Positions 47,301 to 59,770 of a DNA stretch of 64,000 nucleotides are shown here, piece after piece. A program made the translations under genes and the position numbers. The DNA is taken from contig VWPU01002095.1 in the NCBI GenBank assembly GCA_013398955.1, forward strand, positions 248,001-312,000, in the 5' to 3' direction. A model generated the notes under the pieces. It was not told the DNA's origin. It did no database searches and worked only from the letters and a program-made list of their open reading frames with translations. The stretch's first letter is position 1, and each line of letters opens with the position of its first letter. The DNA is from Callaeas wilsoni. Taxonomy: Eukaryota; Chordata; Aves; Passeriformes; Callaeidae.

Positions 47301-50289
47301 TTGAGTTGTATCTCATATACAAGAGATCATGTTCATCTTTCATTCTTAATTAAAGGGCAGGTATTGTTCTCCATTTGAAACACTCAAAGGCTCATTTGCT
47401 TCCTTAACTCTCCATACATTAGGTTTCTAGTTTGCTGTCACTCCAGATTTTTTTTCCTTTACTTCGGAGGGCTTTTTTCTCTATTGAATCTCTTTAAAGA
47501 CACTTTCAGTGTTTTGGTTTTTTCCCCAATAAAATGGAAAAGGTTTTTGACATTTGGGCTAGATGAGATTTCCCCCTGTGGAGGGGAACTTGTGGCCATC
47601 TGTTGAGAAGAGGCAAGGAGCCCATAGATCCAAGCTTGCTCAGATTGATGAGGCTTGTGCTGTGCAAGCAGACTGACATTGGCCACTGGCTCATTTGTAA
47701 CATCTGTACCATGCAAGGGAACTGTTGATCAGGGAATCGACATCAGCCAAAATGCCAGCACTCAGAGGCAGCTCCTGTGGCCCCAGATCCCTGTTACAGA
47801 GGCCATCAGCATAAGGAGCATCTCCCCTAAGTTAATCAGATAGTAACTAGGAAGGCAGAATCTAACATTCCCAAAACATAAAGAGTGGAATCAGGTATTA
47901 CGTCAACTCTGAGAGAAGCATAGAACTTTATGTTTTTGCAAACTACCTGCACATCCTGCTTCTCCAGGACAGTGGCCTTTTAGAACAGGCTGGGAGGTAG
48001 CATGGCTGTTTAAAAGGGAGCAGCACCAAATCAGAGCACCGCCAACTCTGTCAAACTTTGCAAAATCACTGCTGGTCTCTTTTGAGGCTAAGCTATTCGC
48101 CTCACTATTGCAGGAAAGTTTGCTTTGCAATTTGTGGAGTTGGGCTAATGAATCAGTTGGCTTCACACCTCATTCTTTAGTCATTCAGCAGCAGCATTTC
48201 TTTCAAGAGATAGATGTAATCGTAACTGTCACTTTCCAGTTTTACCTGGTGGATGTTACAGAGTAGTCACACAGAGCTGCTCTTGGAGACTTGATTATGT
48301 TGTACAAGTAGCCTCAGAACAAGAATTGCCTGTGGGACTTTTATAGAATGAAATGTAATGGTGCTTTCCACAGGGCTCTCTGATGTTTTGCTGTAGTAAT
48401 CAATTCCTGTAATTTCTAAGAATTCAGGCCCATGTTTAACAGTTAGCACAGTTCACGAAAATTTGAAATATCCAGCATGGTTCTTCATAATTGTTTTCAG
48501 GAACAAGTTTTGTTTGTGGATGCTTTGTTAGGATAGCCTAAGTAGCAACACGATTGCCTCATACATAAGTGGGAAGAAAGAAGGGGCCTTGCTTCGAACT
48601 TTTGGGTCTCCATGAAACTTGCACTGTATCTCTTTGCTAGATGCCTCTCAGAGTGCCAGCACCCAAGTGTGGGACAAAGAGACAAAAAGCACTATGTTTG
48701 CATGGGAACTGGAAACATCATGGGATTTATTTCTTTAACTGTGTGTCTCTTTCTGTAAATTCAGCTTGTAGAGGTTTGGGTTTGTTTCGGTTTTATTGCT
48801 TCAAGGAGTTTTAAATAACAAAAACACAGAGGTAGGAAATTTTCAAGGAAGATAAATAGCTTTGAGAGTAAAATGAGAGACATTTCTGAACTGTGGAACA
48901 TTGGAGGGATATGCTCCCTGCAGAAGCTGAATGCAGTGGAATAGAAAATATACCATATATGAAATAAGAACTAGCCTATCCACCCAGTGGAAGAGATTTC
49001 ATTAATCTCTTGAGCCCTGAAGACTTCAATTAGTTTCAGAAATCTCTCATCACTGCCGGATGGACTTTTGTCATACAGGAAAATCATGAGGGGTTTGGCA
49101 GCTGAAGGAAAAGGATGCCTTCTGTTTCTGTCAGCCTGCATGCAATGATTCATCTCATCTGAGGGAAAGGAAAACCAAAGCAGTAGGGTTCTAGTTAGAA
49201 ATTAGTCACTGTGAGACAGTGGTTGATCGGTGGCCCAGGGTTGGGATTTTTTTGTTTTGTTTTCTTACCCGAAGTCATGTGACTTACTCTCCATACTTGT
49301 TGTTCCTACCAGGGGTTGTTTCTAGCAGGACACCTGGCTTGTTATGAAGTTGTTTAGTTTTAATCCTTTACCTTATAGAAAAGAGAGTTTCATTGTGGAT
49401 TTTAAACTCCTGCTCAGCATCAAAATTACTCTTCCTGCAGCTGATGATATTGAAGAAGAGGTAGTGATATTCCCATCAAATAAAATAGAGAATCAGCTGC
49501 AAGTTCCTCTCATGGTCTGGTCATTCATCTTTTCCCAGCTTACATGATGAATATAAATTAAATATGGAAGTGTGATGTGCCAGTTGGAGAGAGGGGGGCA
49601 GAAATTAATTTGCTACTGCATTATAGTTGTTATAGGTGGAATTTTTTAAAAAGATAGATTTGTGCTAAAATGCAGGACTATGAGTTTGGAAGATTAACGT
49701 TCATGTAACAACCAAAGGAAAAATCTTATCTAGCACAGGGCAGCAATGACTCACACTGTTGCAGCCAAATGGGGCAATGTCCCTACCTCTATACTCATGC
49801 AGTGGTCACCTTGAAGTCCCCTTGAAGGGGCTATAGTTTCATATATTCTCTTTCTTGGCAGCCTATTTTGTTCTATTGTACTCTGTTGACAGTGTCACAG
49901 AGATCTAGAGATGCTCATTCCTGCTCTTTCCAAGATCTCTGTCCATACAGAGGCTGAGGAGAAAAAGCAGACAAGGTCCTCTCATGCCGCTACAGAAGAG
50001 CGCTGGGAGAGGCTTACATTGAGTTGTGGTTTTATTGCAGCAGATCTCCTGAGTCCTTTTCATCTCGCTTGAGTGAAATATTTTCTACGTAGTGCTTTTT
50101 GCTGTGGCATGCTTTTGAGACATGAATGTTCAAATTGAGGGCATTTTATCAGAGCTCTGCTGTTCATACAGATGTGTTTCTTATTGTTCATTCATCTCAT
50201 GCTACAAGGTGGACATTTCAAGTGATCTGGAAACACTTTTTGCGCACCAAGGTGTGCTTTCTAGGCGTCTGGGCACTCGCTATCTGCTT
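41354..50289. other. Non-coding DNA, no gene recognised
   Basis: No gene or clear dispersed element is recognised. Low-complexity parts are a TC/T-rich run near 42650-42690, an AT/TA stretch near 43343-43380 and a G/T tract at 43.9-44.0 kb. A more GC-rich stretch (44280-44440) has open frames on both strands without motifs. Confidence 0.5.
43903..44020 (+). repeat. G/T-skewed tract with long G-runs
   Basis: The + strand is almost devoid of C and A across about 118 bases. G-runs of 6, 6, 4 and 7 lie at 43936-43941, 43943-43948, 43965-43968 and 43973-43979, separated by T-rich loops. One loop is 16 bases, so it is not a canonical quadruplex but could fold as a long-loop form. Confidence 0.85.
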
Positions 50290-50645
50290 ACTCAAATCAG
50301 TAAGGTTGGAAAAGACCTCCAAGATCATCAAGTCCAACCTTCAACCTAATACCACCATGACCACTAAACCATACTGCAAAGTGCCACATCTACTCATTTT
50401 TTTGAACACTTCCAGGGGCGGTGGTTCCACCACTTCCCCAAGAAACCTGTTCCAATGCTTAACCACTCTTTCAGTGAAGAAATTTTTTCCTAATATCCAA
50501 CCTGAACCTTACCTGGCTATTTGCTCTCATCCTGTCACTTGTTACCTGGGAGAGGAGACTGACCATCACCTTGCCACAACCTCCTTTCAGGTGGTTGTAG
50601 AGGGTGAAGGTCTCCTCCAAGCCTCCTTTTCTCCAGACAAAACAG
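50290..50645 (-). mobile_element. CR1 LINE 3' end, antisense, about 355 bp
   Basis: The + strand carries the inverse of a CR1 3' region. It starts with aaggttggaaaagacctcca, then agatcatcaagtccaacct, then accaccatgaccactaaacc, then gtgccacatctac, then aacctgttccaatgcttaac. Further on are cctaatatccaacctgaacc, atcctgtcacttgttacctg and aacctcctttcaggtggttg. It breaks off after ctccagacaaaacagt. The 3' octamer tail is nearly lost at the low-coordinate edge. This subfamily differs from the 17.5 kb copy. The 180-codon open frame at 50126-50668 on + runs antisense through it and is not a gene. Confidence 0.95.
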
Positions 50646-51389
50646 TCAGTGGAGAGAATTGTGACTGACCTCTAATTGGACTGTAACCGTAAAGAGGGGT
50701 CAGTTGTGCTTTCCCCTTGAAAATGCTTTTTTTCCAGCCGAAGCCCTATACCATCATGATGTCTAGAGGAGGAAAGAAAGATCTTTGGTTTTTTTGTGAG
50801 ACACAGGAAATAGGAAGAAGACCAAAGTGAGGAACAAGCATTTCAAGAATTATACCATGCAAAAGCAGTGCACAACAACACAACCAGGACAGTCACATGC
50901 ACACAAGTTTCAAAATATTTTATGGACAAAATTCATGTTTTAAAAAGTCCTATGAACCACAGTCGCTCTCTGTAGTAACAGCCTGAATGGTGTTTCCCCT
51001 TTGGTTGGATTTAGAAATACAAATGTCAAACCTGGTTTTCTTTACTTGTGTAGCAATGGAAGAGAGTTCACTCAGGAGACAGAAGAAAGAATAAGTCTGG
51101 GATATGTGGCACAGACAAGGGTTATAATGGAAATTAATTGTGTAGCATGTTAAATAATATTACCTTAATCCTGCAGCTTTGGGCAGTGGAGCTGAATTTC
51201 TATTTTATGGCATGTTTTACAAACTAAAATATTTTAGGGCTTGGAAACAGCTCGGCTTTAGTAGTTCAGCTCAGGAAATATGCTTCCCTGCTATCAAACG
51301 TAGCAGTCTGTACTCTGCATTATTAGCCATGGCATGGTGCATGCAGACAGTTCTTGTTTGCTGCCTCTGCTGAACCTTTCACATCAGCT

Positions 51390-51640
51390 CATTTATCTTT
51401 CAGGTGTTATAATAATTGACCCTCAATCAGTATTCCATTATCCTAAACAGGCAATTATCCACATTGTCACTTTTGCATTTGCTCTTTTGACCTAGGGGTC
51501 AGGGAGGCCTAGTGTAACTGAATCCAACAAAATTATTCCCTTACCTGTCATATAAATAGTCATCCTAGCAAAATGAGACCCATGGGGGCTTTTGCTGAGG
51601 TGTTGAGAAGGCCAGTCTAACTCGTTCCTTTATTCTGCTC
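51390..51640. promoter_or_regulatory. Candidate conserved non-coding element
   Basis: The stretch has no low complexity and dense transcription-factor-like words (ttataataattgacc, ggcaattatcc, tttgacctaggggtca with a nuclear-receptor-like half-site pair). No open frame covers it. The call rests on texture only. Confidence 0.2.
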
Positions 51641-53306
51641 TTTAAGGAATGCAGTACTGTTTTGGCACTCTATCAAAATAAAACAAAGTTCCATTTTTTA
51701 GCCTTCACTTTTTTTCCCCCCTTTTTTTAAGTGAGCACCCCTGCACTTACAAATGCTTCTTTGTGGCCTACTTTATTGAAATTTCCATTCAGCTCTTCCA
51801 TCTGTTAGCTGTGTTTACCACTATTCCTGGGGAAAGAATTCTGCATTTCACCTTCATTTGGGGGTGTAAGGTCATAAAACTGTCTGGATTATTTCAGCTA
51901 TATTTATATCTAAGTTAATATTCCTTCTTTAACAGGTTTAAAGCTTTTAGTTCCCCAATTCGCTATTCATAGTGAGTGAACTGAAGTGAACGAAGTTTTT
52001 GTATTATAAAGAGAAAAGCTTTTGGTATTCAAAAAGTGTTCTGTAAATGTGGATTGTAACCCTCTTCACCCCAGCTCCCCAGTTCCGATTAGGCTCATGT
52101 TTCATGCCCTCCCTCTCTCCACTGCTTACAGCCAGCAAATGCCATGTTTTATTTAACTAGCTCCTGTGAATAGTTTGTGTGGGTATGCACCAGGGCTGTA
52201 TTTACAAGTGTGGTGGTTGTGCACATCTTGCAGAAGCTGGCAGAGTGGCAGGGCCCACTGACACCAAGGGCACAGGAGCAAATTGTAGAGCCCCCTCGTC
52301 TGCATGGCCTTGAAGTGTTAGCATCAGGCCATCGTGGAGCCTTTGGAATACAGCTGTATCCCAGGAAGAGGGGATTATTCCTGCTAAATTGGAGGGAAAC
52401 TACACCTGAGAATGGTGGAGGGGTTTTTCTGAGGTTGCAGGTGGCAAAGGAGGGAAGCAAACCTTGCTTTTCCTGACAGTGTCTGAACTGCAGCAGCACG
52501 TGGTGCAGTGCACAAGCCAAATGTGCCATGGCTCCCCTCTAGCTGCTGTGTTTAGATGTCCATATTCTGAAATCCAGGGTACTCAAAGTAGCAGGGTAAG
52601 GGGAGGAAAGAGCCTTACTCTGATACAAGACTTATATGTGTTTGCATCTAGCTGCAGGGTCCCAGCCTAGCTCCATCCCATCTGTTCTGTTTTGCTGGAA
52701 GGAGATAGTCAGCACCTTGAAACACTGTCCTGGCTCCTCTCCAGCAAGAATCTGGGAGTTGAAGTGAGAACACAAATGCAATTTATTTTTCTTTGTTGAA
52801 ATGTTCATATTTTCCCAGTGGCAACACGACTCAATAGTTGAAATAATGTTATTGAGAGAAAAGAGCAGAGTCCCAGTGTGAATACTCTGCATGCAGGCCC
52901 TTTAAGCTGAAGCCAGCAAATGTCTGGACAATATGTAACTTACTCTTTCCTTTTTAAGAAAAAGAAAAAAAAACGACCCACAAGAAACCTCAGGTTACTT
53001 TAGGGCCTTTCTCTCCCAACTTATTTATGAAAACAATTGTTCATGCATCTATTATTGTATTGTTTTATAACAACACACATTTCCCACTCAATAAGTTGTG
53101 CTTGCTCTTTCTTTGTCATCTGTGTAACATCCTTTCCTGATACCTTTGGTGGAGGCAATGCTTTGTTTTCCATTAGGTGCAAAAGTCTGATCCATGAATA
53201 AAAGGACAGGATTGGCCTACCCTCTACAGTATGTGCAGACCAAAAGAAGGTGTAAGTGGCTGAGATGTTATATGTTGTGGGAAAAATAATTGTGCCCCTA
53301 ATGTTA

Positions 53307-53352
53307 CAAACAAACAAATAAACAAAAAAACAAACAACAAAAAAACCCCCCA
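53307..53352. repeat. (CAAA)n-like A-rich microsatellite
   Basis: Interrupted caaa/aaac units end in a run of A then six C. On the - strand it gives Phe/Val-rich peptide, which explains the open frame there. Confidence 0.88.
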
Positions 53353-56300
53353 CAAGACAACTGTGAAAGTCTCCATCATATCTGCTGCGTATCAAACTCC
53401 ATATTTTTCCTAAGAAACATCTATCTTGAATTTTACCCACACTTTAACTTTCAGGCAACTTGCAGCAGCTTAAAATCATAAAAAAATTTTTTCCAAGAAA
53501 ACTTCTTCTTCAAAAAAAAAGCCAACTTGACAAAATAGGTTATGACCAGGAGAGTATTTCAGAGGCAAAACTGTTTCAAGGTGAAAAGTAATCCAAATTA
53601 TTAGAAGGCTTAGCTAAAAACCCCTAAATAATTAAGAAACTTGTCTGCTATCCTCCTGCAACTATTCTGAATGGCAGCAACCCAGCAGCAAATAATCCTG
53701 CACTAGATCTCCGATACCTTGCACAGAACTTTCTCTTTAGGAAAAAAAAAAAAGAAATTTAGCTAATTTTGTATCTACACCAGTGAACATTAGAGTAATT
53801 TTTCCTTTCATTCTAAAGCAGATTCTGTTAAGGTTAACACAGACTTTTGTGTGACTGTGTTGCTTTGGGAGCACACTGGCGTATGAGCCCTGAAGTTTCA
53901 CTGGACTAAGGCCTGATCTGTCGACTGACTTTGAAAAGTCATCTCCTGTTTCTTTCTCTCGTTTTCACCATCAAAAAAATAATAACAAATGTTGCTTTTT
54001 TTGAGCCATTTCAAGATGTACTGGGATAAAAACTGCAGAAATTAAGGGCACTTTTATATCGATTTTTACAGCTAGACATGCATATGAACTTGAATTGAGA
54101 GAGGTGATGATACCAGAAATCTTGGCTGGGGGAAATGAGACTGTCGCCAGTGTTTTGATACCAAATTTGACAAATGCATACAAATTGCAATAGCTTTCCA
54201 CAATCCTTACAGCACTTTAACTTAAAAACTTTGCCTATCATAATGCCTTTCACTATGGGCTGTAAAAAACTTACACATATGCTACCAAGATGTGGTCTCT
54301 TCTTGCGCAGGAATATGCTGAGTTAGTAAAGTTATGCTCTGCATATGCTAGCATAATGGAGGGGAAGAGTCAGGCTTAGCTTTCTGAAGTTTTTCCTATC
54401 TGCATTTTGTATGTGAAAAGCCATTTTCATCCACACAGTTGTGTAATGGCAACAAAACCCCTATATATTGCACCCCGTGCACAGTAGACAGATTTTGCAG
54501 CTTCATATCTGCCCTTATGGGGGACTCAAATGCTCACTATCCACTTTAATAGTAGATAGGGAGAGATTTTTGTAGTAGTTCATCGTACAAAATGCGAAAC
54601 CCGTCAGCAGCTGTGATGTCATGGCCTGCATAAGTTATGAGACCTTTCTCCCAACCTTCCACTCTCTTCCTCTGACTTAGTTGGTCTTTTCTGTGCTATG
54701 CGTCCACTTGCTGTGTGTCATTTAGGCGTATGGAAGAATAGCCAGGGAATGTGTGCTGAAGCAAAGAGGCAGGGCAAGGAATGCAGGCTCCACTCATTAA
54801 CACACAAATAGCAAATGCAGAAGTTAAGGGAGATAAAGCTGTGTATCCCTTTGTTATAAAAGCAGAGTAGCATGCACATAGTGAAATTTAAAATTGAAAA
54901 TAGCCAAACCAACACAATACACCAAAACACTGCGCACACGCACACATGCACACAGAGCTCTTCCCTTGGAGAGAGGATGAGGGAGAGAACGGAGAAACCA
55001 CAAATGAGGGAGGTTAGTCATGTTGCTTAATGAACTACTGGAAGCTTTTCAGATACTGCGGTGATGAGGGAAATGTGCATAGAACAATATAATGTTCCTC
55101 ATCTGATATTATCTAGGAGTTCAAAAGAAGCAGCAGCAGCAAGACAATAAAGCAGCTCTCTGGTATGTTATTAAAAGGTATCTTGAGCTTTCCTGCTTGA
55201 CAGATATTTCTTGTTTTAAGTTACACTTCTACTTCCAATATTTAGACCCAAGACAACAAAGTCATAATTGACCTACTGACTAGCTAACACAATGCATTTA
55301 TGCAAACCAGTTATTTTACAGTAGAAACAGCTTGCTAATTATACCTCTGGCAATTAAAGTCCTCAAAAATTGCAGTATTCTGCATTTGTGTGCTCTCTAT
55401 GTTTTAAGGTTTTTTTTGTAATTTCCCACCAGTTTGTTCAACAAATAACTAGTCGTTTCATATTGCAAAGGCACAACGGGAATGAAAAACCTACATTGCT
55501 ACTTTTAGATGCTAAGAAAGAAAATTACAATATTTACTCTTGTTTCTGATGCAGTGTAATGAAAGTTTGTGTTTTGCATCATGCTGACTAAAACTAATGG
55601 GAATAGTCCATGTCATCTCAGAAGTAGTTGTCCTAGTTTGCTGTTTTCTACCGTCTTTTGTTGGTTAGGTTGCCCGTAAGCATGACTCAGCAACATCAGC
55701 CCTCTGAAACACGGATGAAGCCTCATTTGGGTCTAAATTTAGTATCTCTCTGCAGGGTGCCTTGTTATGTAAAGAGAAGTATGAAATTCTGGTCAGAGTT
55801 CTCCTTGCAGAGGACAAACGCTCCATGTTTGCTTGTAACAGGGTATAAATATTCGAGACATGGTCTTCATGAAGCACACACAAAGTGGCACTGGAAAATC
55901 CTGGAACGAAATCCTTTCTTCAGTAAAACACCCTGAAATTTTGGGAAAGTTTTGGTACCCAGGCTTTGCTATTGGAACAGCTTAGTGTTTTATGTTGATA
56001 CATGTAATTAAAGATATGTATGAATCACGTTTCCTGTTATGAAAAAACTTGGAAACTAGATGAGCTAGGATCTGAATTTTAAGGCATGGCTGTAGTACTA
56101 CACAAAGCTATCAATAAAGAGTGAACTATATGTGATGCAGTCAGAAGAGTGAGGAGGATTGGGACAAGTGTGGCTGCAGGAGCGGGTGGCACAGTAGGGA
56201 ACTACATGCTGTGGGTCCTGTGTATTCTGATGCCTGAGGTATCCAACTCAGAGTTAGCTCATATACTTCAGAGTCCCTTAGTGCCTTTTGACTAAAATCA

Positions 56301-57344
56301 GTAGGGGTTTTTAAAAAATTTACTCTCTTATTTTGATGAGTGCATTAGTGAACTTATGTGAGATCATCAGCTACTTTATGGAGTTAAGTCTGAGAGTAGC
56401 TCAAGAGGCAAGAATATCTGTTTCTACAATCTATTTTTATTTGTGATTCATCTCTGACTTTCCACTCTCACGCTCTCCATGCTAGCTTGCCAGTTATTGG
56501 ACCCAGGTGCTACTTGACCAGAATCTGATACCTCTTCATTCATTAAAAGTATGGTGGGATCTCTGGTGACTTCCCATAGTCAGGCACTGAGGCTTAGGTC
56601 TCTTCCAGAACACTGCTTCTCCGGTGACACACAGCTTCGAGGCTGATGCTCCACAGGAGCCCTCACTCAAATAGTGGGATAGCAGAAATGTGGCAGAGGT
56701 TCCTATTCCAAATAAATTGTTTCTCTTGTCACTAAGCTCTTTCTTTGCATTTTCTTGTCTTTCCTACACCTTGGATTTAGCAGTTACCTGTGTGAATTGT
56801 ATTATATCTGTTACAAGATGTTAGCTTATTTTTTTTACTGTAACTCACCTCTGGCTACTTTTACTGGAGAAAAAGCATTGTGTGTGATCTTTTTACCCCT
56901 CTGTTCTCCTATTTAGAAATATATCCCAATTTAAACATTAGCAAAATCAAACATTAACATGGGAGTTAATGTTTTAAAATAATGATCTCCTGCCGGAAGC
57001 CTGTTGGTCCTGACATGCTGCCAACTACAAAATCTAAATGAAGTTAGAACCAGAAGAAAATAAACTTACTCTATTTTCATTCTCTACTAACATCTTTTGT
57101 GCTATCTGAAAACTTGATCACTATATTTTATGGTACTGAGTTCTTTCAGTAATGGATTGCAGGTGCCACGTTTCTGCTAAACAATATTTAGGCTACTTAG
57201 TTTTATTGTTTGGTTTAATTTCTTGAGTGAGTGATTTCACCAGGTCATCAAAGTTTCTAATTCCCATTCTTGCAAACAACAGTGAAGGGAATTGAGACCA
57301 CTGAATATGAACTTTGGAGAGATGGTAGGTATTAGAAATATGTG

Positions 57345-57480
57345 TAAAAGAAAAGTTAGCAGCAAGCTATTTAAAATATATGCACGTGTCCATGAAGACA
57401 TTGTCCAGAAATGTCATGACAAGTGATTGCAGTGATAACTTTTGCAGAATTGAAGAGATACTTTTTATTTCTGTAATAGT
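57345..57480 (+). repeat. Local diverged duplicate, copy 1
   Basis: This copy matches 58055-58180 over its length. The best-preserved core is tttaaaata…, then gtgtccatgaagacattgtcc (57387-57407), then aaatgtca. The flanks also align (attagaaatatgtg upstream and ttttatttctgtaatag downstream). It is about 710 bases from copy 2, in the same orientation. Either a local duplication or two copies of an old element would explain it. Confidence 0.7.
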
Positions 57481-58054
57481 GTGTAGACTGTAGGTGCTGT
57501 TGTCATCATATAGAATATAGTATCCAAAAGTGAGTTAGAGAGCTTGTGGTAAAACAAACCTGGGAATTAGCAGCAGATTATTCCAAGGCACACAGTATCC
57601 CAGAGTCTGACCACCACATAGACATGAATGATGACCCTGAGCACAATTTTTAAAACTGAGTGGGTGATATTTGGCCTTTGGAGCAGAATTTGGACAGCCT
57701 ATAGCATGTAGTGGCACACATAGCACAGCAGTGGGTTGTTCTGTTCTGGAGAACACTTTGTAATGATGTAAGAGGCAATAAGCAGGATTATGAATGCAAC
57801 GGGGAGACATAACTGTGACTTTTAATTTCAGGTTTACTTGGCCTTTGGCACATGATTTCATTTCCCATAGACAATCTAAACTCACTGTAAAGACTACCAT
57901 GGGACCTGGATGCATTCACTAATGTAGGGTGCGGCAATTTCCTGTCTGTCTGATTTCAAATTATGATTAGTATCTAGTTCTCTTATGGAGGTTACTTCAC
58001 TGATCATTATTTAGAAAGTATTTTTAAATGAATTTTTTTAAGATACTTAATATA
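57481..58054. other. Spacer between the two duplicates, no gene recognised
   Basis: The 126-codon open frame on - (57915 to 57535) shows a Cys/His-rich peptide without a recognisable motif and is best read as chance. No further copy of the duplicate was seen in the spacer. Confidence 0.5.
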
Positions 58055-58180
58055 GTATGTGCTTAGGAAACTTACCACCAAACCTTTTAAAATAGATTCA
58101 TGTGTCCATCAAGACATTGTCCTAAAATGCCACAAGTAATTGCCTAAGAAGCATGATTATTTTATCTATAACAGCCTTTC
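58055..58180 (+). repeat. Local diverged duplicate, copy 2
   Basis: This is the partner of copy 1. The core is ttttaaaata (58085-58094), then tgtgtccatcaagacattgt (58101-58120) and aaaatgccac. The downstream flank gattattttatctataacag corresponds to actttttatttctgtaatag in copy 1. The core is far better preserved than the flanks. Confidence 0.7.
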
Positions 58181-58464
58181 TGAATCCTCTCCAAGAACTA
58201 ATTCACAAGGAAAAGTGTTTGATTTTTGTAGTTTGATTTGCTATTTATGAGGCTCGATATAAGTGTGAGATTTTTTACAACGGAGTTGGATAATATTAAA
58301 TAAATTAAAAGCATTTACTGTCTTCCTTATGGATGATGACATATGGCTTACATGGCTAATGCATACAGAATATGAAAAATATAAAGTATTATTTCATATT
58401 CAAATGATAATCTGAATAATCTCTCTTAGTTTTCATTCAGTACTTCCTCTTTCAAAACACCGTA

Positions 58465-58592
58465 CTTCACAGGCCTCAGTTCAGGGAAGAACTTCAGTCT
58501 GGGCATAAATCTAATTAAAGTCAACAGATTTAATCCCCTTCAAGCAACAAGCATGTGTTCAAGTCTTTTGCTTAATTGTGGTGGAGTAAAGG
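58465..58592. repeat. Possible ancient amniote dispersed repeat, copy B
   Basis: The blocks cctcagttcagggaagaactt, then attaaagtcaacagattta, then aacaagcatgtgttcaagtc and ttttgcttaattgtggtg follow the order of an old palindromic repeat (…ttcagcaaagcacttaag…, …agtcaatggg…, …catgtgcttaagtgctttgctgaat…). Copy A at 24545-24660 shows similar terminal blocks. Confidence 0.45.
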
Positions 58593-59718
58593 TATGTTTG
58601 AAATTAAGCACAAGCACAGCTATTTTGATGAACTGGAGATTTATCTTGGAGCATCAAACCTACTATGGAAAATTCATAAAGTAAGGATTGCCTCCTAATT
58701 ACTATGCTCATTTTAGCAAGTGCTGTAATCATAGGAACAAATTTACATAGTATTTACCAAGAGACAAGAACCTCTGTATGCCTCTAATGGCACGGAGCTA
58801 CAAACTGAACACACACAGACAACATCTAAAGAAAAATACTTATGAAAAAAATCCTACTTGTGAAATCATTATGGAAAGATCATGGCTTAATGCTTTTTAT
58901 AGGACACTAATATAGTTTACTCTTCCAAATAGCTGTGAATACTTTCTCTCCACATTGTTGATGTATGGAAAAATGCTATATAGTATTTACTTGTAAAACT
59001 TTTCTAAGGGATTTTGGTAGATACCACACTGTGATATAAAATAAAAGACCTGGCAGCTTTCTCTTACCCCAAAGACAGGTTACACTCTCCAGTGTACCTC
59101 TAACTGCCTGCCCAACAGCCCACAGTAATCTGGCTGGATTAGCAAGTGTTTGTGCTGCAGTGCATCCTTCCTGTTCCTCACTGGCATCCCGAGGTCTGAG
59201 TCATGACTGAAGGTGTGCTTAGAAAGGAGTATGTTGGGATTGCAAAAGGAGAGAATGGCTTCCTTTCCAGACCCAGATAGATGGACTTTTTTACTTCAAT
59301 TAAGAGATGAAATGTCTTGGCACGTGTACAAAGGATTTGTGTTCCAGTTGAGCAGCAATTCCTGCTGATGGGATCAGGGCTGATCCAAGTGCCTTGATGA
59401 CAGCTTATATGGCGCTTTGGCAGATATTTGTTCTTCCCTTGTGGTTGCAGGATGTTATAGGCTCCCACTGCCCAGCCCCTACAGAAAAAGCCATGAGTAC
59501 AACCTCTAGGGCTGTCGACACTGAGAGCTTTCTGGGCTGTGCTGGGGAGGACAAGGGAAGTCAGTCATCTCTCCCAAGTAATTGTGTCACAGAACACTAG
59601 GAAATGTTCAAGCCAGTTTGAACTGCCAACATTTTCTTGTTTGCATTTTCTCATCTGCTTGATTAAAATAACCTGTATATTTCAATCCACTTAAAGCAGG
59701 AGGGTAGTGGGTGCCCCC

Positions 59719-59770
59719 TTTGGTGTCATTTTTACACCATTGATGCATAAAGCTGCCTAGAACTAGGCAG
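59719..59770. other. Two adjacent small hairpins
   Basis: The first is tggtgt/acacca around a 7-base loop near 59720-59739. The second is the perfect ctgcctag/ctaggcag (59753-59760 with 59763-59770) around a 2-base spacer. No U-run follows and no gene flanks them, so neither is a terminator. Confidence 0.5.

Larger units (their letters stand above)
50646..57344. other. Non-coding DNA, no gene recognised
   Basis: No gene is recognised. The stretch has T/C-rich runs near 51707-51730, an A-rich microsatellite near 53.3 kb and A-runs near 53510 and 53740. Open frames up to about 139 codons (for example 53440 to 53021 on -) cross low-complexity DNA or lack motifs. Confidence 0.5.

Noticed and set aside
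50126..50668. 180-codon open frame on +
   Set aside because: Most of it is the antisense strand of a CR1 3' end, so its peptide is a by-product of the repeat.
53021..53440. 139-codon open frame on - with a hydrophobic centre
   Set aside because: The hydrophobic segment comes from a (CAAA)n microsatellite read on the opposite strand.
57535..57915. Cys/His-rich 126-codon frame on -
   Set aside because: The Cys and His residues are not in zinc-finger spacing and no domain is visible.
59719..59770. Adjacent hairpins as a transcription terminator
   Set aside because: There is no U-run or upstream gene, and the genome is eukaryotic, so intrinsic terminators do not apply.
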